From Verrucomicrobiales bacterium (GTDB lineage Bacteria; Verrucomicrobiota; Verrucomicrobiia; Verrucomicrobiales; DEV007), in assembly GCA_021648365.1 (NCBI GenBank), contig JAKISY010000001.1, positions 150,941 to 214,940 of the forward strand: a stretch of 64,000 nt of DNA, in the 5' to 3' direction. This document shows, piece after piece, positions 42,515-51,331 of the stretch. Made by a program: the position numbers and the translations under genes. The notes beneath the pieces were generated by a model, which was given only the letters and a program-made list of their open reading frames with translations, was not told where the DNA came from and ran no database searches. Each line of letters starts with the position of its first letter. The stretch's first letter is position 1.

Positions 42515-42736
42515 CTATTCATACGTGGCATTACGAAAGTTTTCAGGATTGATCAAGCATTTTCCCGCACTGATCGTTGGGACTTGCTGCTTTTCGATAG
42601 GGAGATCAGGAAAGCTGGAAAGCCATTTTTCCGTGGCACGCTGAACCATTTCGCTGACAGAAATGTTGGAGGCGTTGGCAACAGAGAGCATTTTTTCCAC
42701 TAAGGAGTCGGGGAATAATATTTGGATCTTTTGCAT
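42515..42736 (-). CDS. Orphan ribbon-helix-helix-like antitoxin
   Basis: The 73-residue protein has an N-terminal beta-strand and two helices (IQILFPDSLVEKMLSVANAS, then NISVSEMVQRATEKWLSSFP) typical of CopG/VapB-like ribbon-helix-helix DNA binders, and a C-terminal polar tail (KCLINPENFRNATYE) like the toxin-wrapping tail of such antitoxins. No toxin frame follows: after a possible ATGA-like overlap at its stop, the downstream 120 bp are closed by stop codons. It is therefore either a solitary regulator or a remnant. Confidence 0.58.
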   Translation of the reverse strand: MQKIQILFPDSLVEKMLSVANASNISVSEMVQRATEKWLSSFPDLPIEKQQVPTISAGKCLINPENFRNATYE

Positions 42737-43040
42737 GTATCCAAGTTATCCATGGCAAGTAGGGTAGCAATGTTAAAGTAAAATATTATGATACATAAAG
42801 ATATCTTTGACCCAACGGGGCAACATGCATCTCACGACAAAAACCGTTGTTGTTACACGCAAAGCTTAACCCATCATGGTGCCACTTCAGGGCAATATCA
42901 TTTTCGCATCAATCCCACGGCGGTGCCGTGGTCTTTCACCTTGAACCCATTCAGGGTTCATCTCGCTGCATTAGAGTTGAATAGGTGCAAATATTACGAT
43001 ATAGCCCTAACTTGTTCTCTCTGAATACCGGAGAGGCAAT
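42737..43040. repeat. Non-coding stretch with paired hairpins
   Basis: This 304-bp gap precedes the antitoxin gene and follows the prenyl synthase stop. It has no supported gene, though a 78-codon frame can be opened on plus. It contains two perfect hairpins ten bases apart: CCACGGC-ggt-GCCGTGG at 42915-42931 and TGAACCC-attca-GGGTTCA at 42942-42960. Closely spaced perfect hairpins of this kind are typical of REP-like elements. Confidence 0.55.
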
Positions 43041-44834
43041 TTAAGCGTTTGCGCCAATTTCAGCTATTTTTTCTTCGTTGTCAGTCACATCTGCCTCCTC
43101 ACGCAGCCCTTGTTTCACTTCGAACTCGCGGCACCAGCCTTTGATTTCTAGGTCGTTGAATACTTTGCCCAGAACTCGGCGTAGCAAACCTTTTAAGTTA
43201 GCATTGTCCACTTCTTGCAGGCTGCGGATGGCGGTTTCTTTGTAGGTTTCTAACAACAGCAGGGTGCGTTCGTCGGTTTTGGTATCGCGCACGATGTGGC
43301 GGATGCGGTCGATGGGGGTTTTGAAGCCGTTGACGGGCTCAAAGTTTTCTGCGCCTTTTCCAGACCAGACGTCTTGCATGAACTTTTTATCATCGCCTTT
43401 GGCACGTTCGAGGGTGGTGGAAAGTAAGACGCTGGGGCGGATGCGTTGCAAGGCATTGTCGCCTGAGTCTTCGTGCAGGTCGTCCATGTCGTCGCGGATC
43501 TGGTAGGCGATGCCGAGGTTCTCGCTGTAGCTGTGAATGACTTCAGCGACTTCATCTAACTTGCCTGCGTAAGCGGCGCCGAGCTGCAGGGCAACTTCAA
43601 AAGCGGGTGAGGTTTTCTGGCGGAAAATTTCTAGCACTTGAGATGTCTTGAGCGGTTCAGGATTTTTTGCCCAAATCAGCTCAGCTCCTTGCCCGAGGCA
43701 CAACTCACGTTGTCCAATCGAGGCGGCTGCGATCATTTGGTTTTTCTGTTCTGCGGAAAGATCGCATTCGCTGATCAGTCGATAGCCTTCACCAATCAGT
43801 AAGTCGCCAGCATTGAGAGCAACGGGGATGCCGTGTTGGGCGTGCAAAGTCGGCTGATCATAGCGGTGGTGATCTTCGTCTTCGATGTCGTCGTGAATCA
43901 GTGAGGCTTTGTGGAAACACTCTACGGCGACGGCGATTTTTTTGATGTCTTCTGGGATCGGCTCGCCGCGATCTTCGCGCAGAGCCTGATAGGTAGCGAC
44001 CGTCAGGAAGGGGCGCCAGCGATTACCGGCAAGTGCTAGCCATTCGCGTGCGATTTTTTCTTGCTGATTGGCGGAGGCTCCCATGATTTCCGTTAGCGAG
44101 TCTTCGCTGAACCATTCGCGGATATCTTCGTGCAGGGCGTTGAGATTGAGTCGTCGGGTCTGATCGTCGCTGGTGAGGTGGATGTATTCCCACACCCAAT
44201 CGTTATCGACGGTGGTATTGATGCAGTCGTCTTGTAGTAAGGGGACGGCGATCGACGGAATGGCGGCGGCTTCGACGTAGGGGAAAGTTCGCTCTAGAAC
44301 TGGCAGGCAGGAGATGCCGACGATGGCTTCGATTTTGCCTGTTTGGATCAGTGACATGACGACGGCGGAACCTTCGGCGACTAGCACGGCATAACCGAGA
44401 CGCTCGGCTTCGTTTTGGAAATCTTCGATGGTGCATAGTCCGCACTGTTTGCAGAGGAGTCCAAATTCATCAAAAGGTGCGGGGCATTTGTCCTCAACTC
44501 GCAGGCATTTGGGCATCAATAGCAGGCGGCGTTCGTAGGGGATGCTGGCGAGCGTCTCGCGCCACATTTCGTTATTGAGCACTACGGCAGTGTAGTGCAG
44601 GTAGGCTTCGTCGGTATGGGTATCGGCGAGGATTTTTCGCGCATGCACTTCGAGTTCCTCTTGTGGCATCGGTGGCACGGGAACTTCGCGTTCGACATAG
44701 TCCCGGATGCAAGCTAGCAGCGCATCGCGCTCAGGTTTGGTCTGGGGGATGTTTTTCTTCGGCGGGCGAAGGAGCGTGGTGGTAAAAGGAATGGTGCTGG
44801 GTAGCTTTACCGATTGGATTTTGGATGATGCCAT
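43041..44834 (-). CDS. DUF116 domain fused to a polyprenyl diphosphate synthase
   Basis: This 597-residue protein joins two unrelated parts. Residues about 40-240 carry a DUF116 cysteine pattern: LMPKCLRVEDKCPAPFDEFG (C110, C117), then LLCKQCGLC (C128, C131, C134), with C176 and C204 further on, likely an Fe-S or zinc site. Residues about 245-597 are an all-trans polyprenyl synthase with basic GNRWRPFL, the first aspartate site DDIED (315-319) and the second DDMDD (448-452), so the synthase is probably active. It would make a farnesyl or geranylgeranyl-type diphosphate. The start is ATG 44834 (MASSKIQ). A ferredoxin gene ends 100 bp upstream, so the two are probably cotranscribed. The DUF116 role is unknown. 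Confidence 0.85.
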   Translation of the reverse strand: MASSKIQSVKLPSTIPFTTTLLRPPKKNIPQTKPERDALLACIRDYVEREVPVPPMPQEELEVHARKILADTHTDEAYLHYTAVVLNNEMWRETLASIPYERRLLLMPKCLRVEDKCPAPFDEFGLLCKQCGLCTIEDFQNEAERLGYAVLVAEGSAVVMSLIQTGKIEAIVGISCLPVLERTFPYVEAAAIPSIAVPLLQDDCINTTVDNDWVWEYIHLTSDDQTRRLNLNALHEDIREWFSEDSLTEIMGASANQQEKIAREWLALAGNRWRPFLTVATYQALREDRGEPIPEDIKKIAVAVECFHKASLIHDDIEDEDHHRYDQPTLHAQHGIPVALNAGDLLIGEGYRLISECDLSAEQKNQMIAAASIGQRELCLGQGAELIWAKNPEPLKTSQVLEIFRQKTSPAFEVALQLGAAYAGKLDEVAEVIHSYSENLGIAYQIRDDMDDLHEDSGDNALQRIRPSVLLSTTLERAKGDDKKFMQDVWSGKGAENFEPVNGFKTPIDRIRHIVRDTKTDERTLLLLETYKETAIRSLQEVDNANLKGLLRRVLGKVFNDLEIKGWCREFEVKQGLREEADVTDNEEKIAEIGANA

Positions 44835-44934
44835 CTTGGGAATTAGGGAAAGTTCGAAAGTGAGTGAATAGGAAACCTCAAGAAGCCTCGCAAATTTTGT
44901 TAAATGTTCAAGGGAAAGAGGCAAATAGAGACGC

Positions 44935-45822
44935 TTAGCTGTTTGCCTTTTTCGCTAAAGCTGCAGCTTCTTCCGCTTTGCGTTTGATTTCCTCGGGCGA
45001 GGGTAGCGAGGCGAGGTCGATGTCGGCGAGCACTTCGGCGGGGATCAGTCCGTCGCTTTGCAGTTTGTTGAGACAGCGGGTGCGTTCGGCTAGGGCTTTG
45101 TCTGGACTGCGCTCTTTAGAGAAGCGTGATTTGGCTGCTTCGCTGCGATTGCGCAGAGAGGAGTAGATGTCGCCTCCGAGCAGGGACGAAATATCGACCT
45201 TCATTTTTTCGCGATTGAGATCGTTCTCGCTGACTTCATCGCCATTGATCGGACCTGCTTTGTACTTAGGAAACATGATCGCTACTTCGGGACAAACACG
45301 AGAGCAGGCTGGGCAGTTGGTTTTACAATTGTCCTGATTGCGCACTTCGATCTGTTGCTCGTCATCGACGCTGTAAACGTCGAAGAGACAAAAGCTGAGG
45401 CACTGCATGCAGTTGGTGCAGCGGTCGAAGTCGATGACGGGGAACCAGGGTTTCCAAGTGCGCTCAGTATTGGCACTGGCGGTTTCCAGTGAGGCTGGAG
45501 GTTGGTTCATCGGGCGTTCGAAGGCCGCGCGGCGCTGCTCGACTTGTGCGAGGATGGCGGCGGAGTCGAGTCCAGCGATGTCGAGTGCTTGCACCGAGCT
45601 GGTTTCAGTGGTGGGAGGGTTTACTGTTTTAGAAAATTCGCCAAGGATGAGCCGTAAGCAGTCACGGGTAGGGGACTCGACTTCATTTCGGTCGGTAAGA
45701 GCTACGCTGTAGCCACGGTCAAGAAGGGTGCTGATGATGGAAAAACGGTGAGCTGGAGGGAGGGCAGCGGCTTCGTTTCCTTCGTAGAGTGAGATGTGAA
45801 TAGGGGCGGCGTCGTTGATCAT
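44935..45822 (-). CDS. Dicluster ferredoxin-domain protein
   Basis: The 295-residue protein has two [4Fe-4S] motifs in the middle: C135-x2-C138-x2-C141-x3-C145 (CTNCMQCLSFCLFDVY) and C166-x3-C170-x2-C173-x3-C177-P (CKTNCPACSRVCPEVA). About 125 N-terminal residues show a beta/alpha pattern of unknown type, and about 115 C-terminal residues are charged and helical, ending in an Ala/Lys-rich coiled tail. It is cytoplasmic, with no signal peptide. The start is ATG 45822 (MINDAAPIHI); in-frame 45870 is less likely. It lies directly upstream of the DUF116-prenyl synthase gene and may supply electrons to that protein or to an isoprenoid-modifying enzyme. Confidence 0.8.
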   Translation of the reverse strand: MINDAAPIHISLYEGNEAAALPPAHRFSIISTLLDRGYSVALTDRNEVESPTRDCLRLILGEFSKTVNPPTTETSSVQALDIAGLDSAAILAQVEQRRAAFERPMNQPPASLETASANTERTWKPWFPVIDFDRCTNCMQCLSFCLFDVYSVDDEQQIEVRNQDNCKTNCPACSRVCPEVAIMFPKYKAGPINGDEVSENDLNREKMKVDISSLLGGDIYSSLRNRSEAAKSRFSKERSPDKALAERTRCLNKLQSDGLIPAEVLADIDLASLPSPEEIKRKAEEAAALAKKANS

Positions 45823-45976
45823 GAGTGATGGAGTGACTTGGAATGTGGGTGAATTTGAGGCAACTTGCAAATCGTATTGAGCTTATATTGCTTGGGGATC
45901 TTCTTATTTTGTTACCCTTTCAAAGTTCTTCGTTAAAAGGGTTTGACGCTTATTAAGAACAGATTACTTTGTTGTT

Positions 45977-45995
45977 GCAATTGAGACTCAGTATC
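45977..45995. promoter_or_regulatory. Fur-box-like operator ahead of the TonB operon
   Basis: GCAATTGAGACTCAGTATC matches the classical 19-bp Fur box (GATAATGATAATCATTATC) at 13 of 19 positions by hand count. It also has the expected dyad (TTGAGAC/GTATCAA). It sits 32 bp before the TonB-dependent receptor start codon. Fur control is inferred; the box lies in the divergent gap and could also affect the ferredoxin gene. Confidence 0.55.
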
Positions 45996-46026
45996 AATAA
46001 GGGGGGGTCTCCAAGGTATTCTGATA

Positions 46027-48468
46027 ATGAACCGATCACTACATACAAACCTAAGTAATTTTTGCGCTAACAGGTATCTGTTGGCGGTGGTTTTGAGCGT
46101 AGTCAGCCTGGTGTCGTCGTCCATTTTTGCTGAAGATGATAATGCTGTGCAAGCAGAAGCTGATGCGGCGGATCAACCCAGTGAGCTTGAGGCTACCGTT
46201 GTTTCTGCTGCGCCTGTACGCAAACCTGTAGTCAATCAAACCGTCCGCCAAGCGACGGCTACTCGACCGGTGGAGATTGATATGTATGATACGTTGACTC
46301 CTGAGCTGATCACTGGTTCGGGTAGATCCAACTACAGTCTGCCGGGGTCGGGTTATTTCATCACGGCGGAAGATATCCGCGATCAAAATTACACCAATAT
46401 CAATCGGGTGTTAGCTAAAGTGCCTGGGGTTTATGCTCGTGAGGAGGACGGCTCGGGGATGTTTCCCAATATTTCTATTCGCGGTGTTGATGGCACTCGG
46501 AACGAGAAAATCACGGTGATGGAAGATGGCATTCTGCAGGCTCCAGCCCCGTATGCGGCACCGAGTGCCTATTATTCTCCGAATGGGGCTCGTATGGCTG
46601 GCATCGAAATCCTCAAGGGTGCGGGTCAGATTAAATATGGTCCGAATACTACGGGCGGGGTGATCAACTACCTTTCTACTCCGATTCCTGACCAGGAGCA
46701 GTTTTACTTGCGCACCATTTACGAGAGCTTTAACGGCGCGCAGATATTCTCCCATTATGGGAATACCGTGGATACGGCGATTGGGAAAATCGGTTTCCTT
46801 GGTGAAGTTTATTATAAGCGTTCGGATGGTTTCCGAACCATTGATGGAGCATCGAAATACGGTATCGCTGAGTCTGATCAAACGGGGTATGAAATTTTCG
46901 AGCCAATGGTGAAGTTTTTCTGGGAGCCTGATACGGTGCTGAAACAGCGTTTCGAATTCAAATATGGTTACACTGATTTTACTGCCGATGAAACTTATGT
47001 GGGATTGACTGAAAATGACTTTGGAGCAGACCCTTACCGTCGCTACGCAGGCACGTTTCTCGATAATATCAGCACTCAACAGCACCGCTCTTATTTGAAG
47101 TATAAAGTTGCTGCTACTGACAATTTGGACATCCAAGTTGCCGGTTATTACAATACGTTCAAACGCAACTGGTTCAAAATACGCGAAGTTAATGGAGCTG
47201 CGCTGCACCGCACTTTAGGACCCACGGGCAATGCTGCCGATCTTGCCACGTTGCGGGGACAAGCTCCCGGAACTTTGGGCTATCGTAATAACTCTCGTGA
47301 ATACAAATCTTATGGGGTGCAAGCTTCTGCTGATTGGCGGGTAGAGACTGGAGAGCTAGATCACACCTTCAGTTTTGGTGTGCGTCAGCATGAAGATGAG
47401 ATACGTCGTTTCCAGGAAGATGAGGACATTATTCTAGGGGGAACAAACCCTGTCATTAACAAACTCGGAGCGGGATCTGGTGGTAATCGTTTTCAACAAT
47501 CTACCGCTACCGCACTATGGCTACAGGATACCGTGGAAGCTGGAAATTTCACTTTTACACCAGGTGTGCGCTACGAGAATGTCAAGCTGCACAATACGGA
47601 TTACAAGAGCGATGCGAGCAATACGCCGACCGCCATTCGCAATGGTGGTGTTGATTGGTTTGTTGCTGGCATGGGGGTCAACTATGATTTTGATGAACGC
47701 AACTCGCTGTTCGGTGGAGTTCATCAAGGGGTTTCGATGCCTTCTCCACGTTCTATACTCAGGAGTGGTGTGGAACTCGAAGAGAGCGTTAATTACGAGC
47801 TGGGATTCCGCCATCGCAGTGGTAACTTTAATGGTGAGCTGGTGGGTTTTTATTCCGACTTCAGCAACATCATCAGCACGGCAGCAGGACTAGGTCAAGG
47901 GGCTAGCCAGAATGCCGGAGCGGGCGAGGTTAAGGGGGTCGAAGCTCTGGTCAGTTATGATCCATGGCAGGATAAGGCGATGCGCTTACCGATGTATTTC
48001 AGCGGAACCTGGACGGACGCTACTTTGAACAATGCATTGGCGAGTGGTGGTGGGGAGGATATCTATAGCGGCGGCGTTGCGGGTGCTGCTATGCCCTACA
48101 TTCCAGAGTGGAAGTTAGCAGTGGGTGTTGGGCTGGAAACTGAAAAGTGGGGACTGGATGTGGCAGCCACTTATGTGAGCGATACTTTTGGTACGGCGTT
48201 GAATTCGCCGCAACCCATAGATTCATCTCGCCAAGGGCGAATTGACGGAGGTATCATTGTGGATCTGGCGGCTTATTATCATCTGAATGATAGCGTCAAG
48301 TTTATCGGTGGGGTGCAAAATGCGTTTGAGGAAGTGATGATCAGTAGCCGGGTGCCAGAGGGTCCGAGGGCGAATGCTCCACGGATGTTCTATGTAGGGG
48401 TAGAAATACTGTGGGAGCCGCGTTCTATTCTGCCAAGCCTTTCTGGAAAATCGGTGGTGAGCAAATAA
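46027..48468 (+). CDS. FecA-like TonB-dependent outer-membrane receptor
   Basis: The 813-residue protein has a signal peptide (to about residue 36), a plug domain (about 95-230, with SGYFITAEDIRDQNYTNINR, LAKVPGVYAREEDGSGMFPN and ISIRGVDGTRNEKITVMEDG), and a 22-strand-type barrel ending in an aromatic residue-rich terminus. Sequence layout most resembles the FecA/siderophore-type receptors. Ligand is unknown: a ferric siderophore is favoured by the Fur-like box, but vitamin or sugar uptake cannot be excluded. No separate signalling domain is present at the N-terminus. It heads an operon that supplies its own energy-transducing complex. Confidence 0.88.
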   Translation: MNRSLHTNLSNFCANRYLLAVVLSVVSLVSSSIFAEDDNAVQAEADAADQPSELEATVVSAAPVRKPVVNQTVRQATATRPVEIDMYDTLTPELITGSGRSNYSLPGSGYFITAEDIRDQNYTNINRVLAKVPGVYAREEDGSGMFPNISIRGVDGTRNEKITVMEDGILQAPAPYAAPSAYYSPNGARMAGIEILKGAGQIKYGPNTTGGVINYLSTPIPDQEQFYLRTIYESFNGAQIFSHYGNTVDTAIGKIGFLGEVYYKRSDGFRTIDGASKYGIAESDQTGYEIFEPMVKFFWEPDTVLKQRFEFKYGYTDFTADETYVGLTENDFGADPYRRYAGTFLDNISTQQHRSYLKYKVAATDNLDIQVAGYYNTFKRNWFKIREVNGAALHRTLGPTGNAADLATLRGQAPGTLGYRNNSREYKSYGVQASADWRVETGELDHTFSFGVRQHEDEIRRFQEDEDIILGGTNPVINKLGAGSGGNRFQQSTATALWLQDTVEAGNFTFTPGVRYENVKLHNTDYKSDASNTPTAIRNGGVDWFVAGMGVNYDFDERNSLFGGVHQGVSMPSPRSILRSGVELEESVNYELGFRHRSGNFNGELVGFYSDFSNIISTAAGLGQGASQNAGAGEVKGVEALVSYDPWQDKAMRLPMYFSGTWTDATLNNALASGGGEDIYSGGVAGAAMPYIPEWKLAVGVGLETEKWGLDVAATYVSDTFGTALNSPQPIDSSRQGRIDGGIIVDLAAYYHLNDSVKFIGGVQNAFEEVMISSRVPEGPRANAPRMFYVGVEILWEPRSILPSLSGKSVVSK

Positions 48469-48488
48469 GTGTGTTTAGTGTATTAGAT

Positions 48489-49295
48489 ATGAAATGGGTG
48501 CTGATAGTTTTATGCTGCGGATTGAGTCTTGCTCGTCTGAAGGGACAAGAGGCGGCTGATGTGGCGGGGGCTGAGACTCTGCCCAAAGCCAATGCCAATG
48601 CCGTGCAGTCAGCTTTGAAACAGTGGGTGCTGACGAAGCAATTGATCAGTCAAGAGCAGGCGGATTGGGCGGTGAAAAAGGAAAGCTTGGCTGATCTTAA
48701 TGTGGTGAGGAAGCGCGAGACCCAGCAGTTAGCTGAGTTCAAAAAGGCTGCGACTTCGCGCATTGCCGAGATTGATGAAAAACGTAAAAAGTTCAGTCAA
48801 GAAGAGACTTCACTCAAGAGCTGGCGTCGCGAATTAAAAAAACAGATACTCGTCTTTGAGGGCGAACTGAAGAACTTGCTGCCACTTTTTCCAACTCCAC
48901 TGAAAGCCAAGGTGCAGGAGGCGATCGACCGCTTGCAGGGTGGTGACTCGGATCGCCCCTTGCAGGAGCGCACCCGCGACGTGTTGTTGGTGATGCAGGC
49001 TTACCTGAATTTTCAGAGCGTGATCACGCTCGATGCCGACCTGCGCACGATGGAGGGGCAGCAACGTGAGGTGGATGTGCTGTATATGGGTATGACTCAG
49101 GCTTGGTATGTGGATCAAACGGGGAAATACAGTGGTGTGGGCACGCCGAGTGCCAAGGGCTGGGTGTGGAAAGAGGTGCCAGAATTGGCAGTGGCGATTC
49201 GCCAAGCGATCGAAGTGCAAAGCCGTCAGGCGACGCCGACTTTTGTGCGTTTGCCGTTCATGAATTCAGCGGGAGGGGGGCTCGGACAACCATGA
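48489..49295 (+). CDS. DUF3450 periplasmic protein
   Basis: The 268-residue protein has a signal peptide (MKWVLIVLCCGLSLARLKGQ) followed by a long coiled-coil (about 40-130, for example ETQQLAEFKKAATSRIAEID), and a C-terminal beta-rich DUF3450 region (MTQAWYVDQTGKYSGVG, then WVWKEVPELAVAIRQAIEV). DUF3450 proteins are regularly found beside TtpC/ExbB/ExbD/TonB clusters and are thought to assist the complex in the periplasm. The ATG at 48489 begins the signal peptide; an upstream in-frame start overlapping the receptor gene is unlikely. Its stop overlaps the next start by four bases. Confidence 0.86.
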   Translation: MKWVLIVLCCGLSLARLKGQEAADVAGAETLPKANANAVQSALKQWVLTKQLISQEQADWAVKKESLADLNVVRKRETQQLAEFKKAATSRIAEIDEKRKKFSQEETSLKSWRRELKKQILVFEGELKNLLPLFPTPLKAKVQEAIDRLQGGDSDRPLQERTRDVLLVMQAYLNFQSVITLDADLRTMEGQQREVDVLYMGMTQAWYVDQTGKYSGVGTPSAKGWVWKEVPELAVAIRQAIEVQSRQATPTFVRLPFMNSAGGGLGQP

Positions 49296-50677
49296 GGTTT
49301 TTGTTATCTATATTTATGCTAGGTGCTTTTGCAGGGCTGCTTTCTGCTCAGGAGAAACCACAGGCTGAGAAGAAGGGCGAGCAGCAAGTTCGTTATCAGC
49401 AGGCTGCAGATTCGGTGGATAAAGATTTGCGCTTGGCTCTACAAGAACTGGCTGAGGTTCGCAGTAAAATAGCTGAGGTAAAACCCGCCTTGGCAAAAGA
49501 ATCTAATCGTATCTCTGCTGATTTGCGCGAGGCACGTCGTCAGGCTGATCTTGCACGCAGTGGTCGCGATGCTGTGGAAGCGGAGTTTGCCAAGGTGGAT
49601 GGCAAACTCAAGTCCTGGCGGGAGGAGCGTCAGTATATCGAAGGATTGCTGCTGGATTTCAGCAAGACTTACCAGAGCAGTCAAAGCCTAATCCGAGTTG
49701 AATCCAAAAGGGAGGGTGTATTGAAAAATGGTTGGCAACAGCACTTAGCGCTGCTCAAGGATAGTATCGATCAAGTGGCGAGTGGCGGCAGGCTCAGTGT
49801 GATCGAGGGGGAGGCTCTCAATGCGGAGGGCTTGCTGGTGAAAGGGCGTTTTGCCGATGCGGGGGCGGTGACTTGGTTTTTATCTGAAGATGGTGAGGTA
49901 TCGGGCCTGGTTGCTGCAGATCGGAAGTTGCGTGCGCGCATTGTGCCTGGCACAGCGGATGCGGAAAATGTAAAATTGGCATTGAATGGAGGTGAGGCGG
50001 ATTTGAGCTTTGATCCGACTTTAGGCAGTGCGGTGGCGTTGACTCAATCGGAGACTTCGATCATTGGACATATCCAACAAGGTGGTTTTTGGATTTTCCC
50101 TATTCTTGTTCTTGCTGCGATTGCTCTGTTTGCCGCAGTTCGAAAATGGTTGCAATTGCTGAGTATTCGCGAACTGCGTCCTGGTGTGGTGCAGGCGGTG
50201 ATCGATGCGGTGGGCGAGGGTGATTTTGAGACGGCGCGAAATCAAGCTGCTGGGGTCAAACATCCAGCAAAGCAGATGCTGGAGCAGGGCATCTCGGTGT
50301 TGAGCGCAGCACCAGACACAGATCGTGACGATTTAGAAGAGGCTCTTTATGAGAAGTTTTTGGAAGCCTTGCCCCAATTGAATCGAGGTTTACCCTTGGT
50401 AGCGATTGCTTCGGCGACAGCTCCCTTGTTAGGATTGCTTGGCACAGTCACGGGGATGATCGAGACCTTTCGCTTGATCAATGTGTTTGGAACAGGGGAT
50501 GCTAAGTCGCTGGCTTCGGGGATCTCTGAGGCGCTGGTGACGACGGAATTTGGTCTGATTGTGGCGATTCCGGCGTTGATCATGCATGCGTTGTTATCAC
50601 GTAAGGTACAGGGGATCAAATCAACGATGGAGATGACGAGTTTGGCATTTTTGAACGGGGTTAAAGATAAGAGCTGA
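49292..50677 (+). CDS. TtpC-like MotA/TolQ/ExbB proton channel with coiled-coil N-domain
   Basis: The 461-residue protein has a signal peptide (ending SAQ), a periplasmic coiled-coil region (about 30-260) and a MotA/TolQ/ExbB domain with three membrane helices at about 265-288, 370-395 and 412-435, with the core motifs GLLGTVTGMIETFRLINVFG and TTEFGLIVAIPALIMHALL. The long N-domain before the ExbB part is the hallmark of TtpC, a component of the TonB2-type system in Vibrio. ATGA overlap with DUF3450 implies coupled translation. It should complex with the short ExbB at 50745 and ExbD. Confidence 0.87.
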   Translation: MRFLLSIFMLGAFAGLLSAQEKPQAEKKGEQQVRYQQAADSVDKDLRLALQELAEVRSKIAEVKPALAKESNRISADLREARRQADLARSGRDAVEAEFAKVDGKLKSWREERQYIEGLLLDFSKTYQSSQSLIRVESKREGVLKNGWQQHLALLKDSIDQVASGGRLSVIEGEALNAEGLLVKGRFADAGAVTWFLSEDGEVSGLVAADRKLRARIVPGTADAENVKLALNGGEADLSFDPTLGSAVALTQSETSIIGHIQQGGFWIFPILVLAAIALFAAVRKWLQLLSIRELRPGVVQAVIDAVGEGDFETARNQAAGVKHPAKQMLEQGISVLSAAPDTDRDDLEEALYEKFLEALPQLNRGLPLVAIASATAPLLGLLGTVTGMIETFRLINVFGTGDAKSLASGISEALVTTEFGLIVAIPALIMHALLSRKVQGIKSTMEMTSLAFLNGVKDKS

Positions 50678-50710
50678 ACCGCAGATGTCGCAGATTCACG
50701 CAGATGAATA
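50677..50710. repeat. Short tandem repeat, CRCWGAT type (copy 2)
   Basis: Three units of CGCAGAT (AACCGCAGATGT, CGCAGAT, TCACGCAGAT) follow directly after the stop of the TtpC-like gene, followed by ACAGA. The same element with CACTGAT units lies at 42432-42463. The following bases to 50735 are AT-rich and related to the repeat at 2046-2081. Confidence 0.55.
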
Positions 50711-50744
50711 CAGAAAAATTTGAGATTTAAAATTTAGAGAAGGG

Positions 50745-51329
50745 ATGAATTATATTTTACAGCTTAGTGATGAAGTGCAGACGCTGGCGGGAGCTGGGGG
50801 GTGGGTGTTTCATGCTTTGTTGGTATTGGCGTTTGGAATTGCTTTTTCTTTGTTGGCGCTGTGGCATTCGATGCGCTTGACGGAGGCTCCTTTGCTTTCA
50901 TCACAGGATTGGGTGACACTGCTCAAGGGAGGGCGGGGGAAGGAGGAGATCAGTGAACGCTTGTTGCTGCAACTTCGCAAGACGGGGGATTTGCCGCGCC
51001 GCTTGCAGGAAGTGGGGCAACGCTTGTTTGCTAAAACGGAGCGGCGTTTCCCTTTTGCTTTCATCATGATTGGGGCGGCTCCTTTGCTGGGATTGTTGGG
51101 CACGGTGTCGGGCATGTTTGCGACTTTCCATGGCATGTCCACGGCATCTGCGACGGCTCCAATTGATATCATTTCTGGAGGCATCTCCGAGGCACTGATC
51201 ACGACTCAGACGGGGCTCATCATCGGGGTGCCAACTTACATTGTTTGTGCCTGGCTCAAGAGCCGTCATCAAGATTTGGTGATGCGCTTTGCCCAACTTG
51301 AATCTCAATTGTTACAACAAAACAGCTAA
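50745..51329 (+). CDS. exbB: MotA/TolQ/ExbB proton channel protein (short)
   Basis: The 194-residue protein has the standard ExbB layout: an N-terminal membrane helix (about 18-40), a long cytoplasmic loop, and two further helices with the core motifs GAAPLLGLLGTVSGMFATFH and TTQTGLIIGVPTYIVCAWL. An AGAGAAGGG ribosome-binding site lies 4 bp before ATG 50745. It forms the proton channel that drives TonB together with ExbD and, in this type of system, the TtpC-like protein just upstream. It ends 2 bp before exbD. Confidence 0.92.
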   Translation: MNYILQLSDEVQTLAGAGGWVFHALLVLAFGIAFSLLALWHSMRLTEAPLLSSQDWVTLLKGGRGKEEISERLLLQLRKTGDLPRRLQEVGQRLFAKTERRFPFAFIMIGAAPLLGLLGTVSGMFATFHGMSTASATAPIDIISGGISEALITTQTGLIIGVPTYIVCAWLKSRHQDLVMRFAQLESQLLQQNS

Positions 51330-51331
51330 CT

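Noticed and set aside
42788..43024. A 78-codon plus-strand open frame in the gap before the prenyl synthase gene
   Set aside because: It spans the two perfect hairpins, has no recognisable domain and no good ribosome-binding site; it is more likely a repeat-derived open frame.
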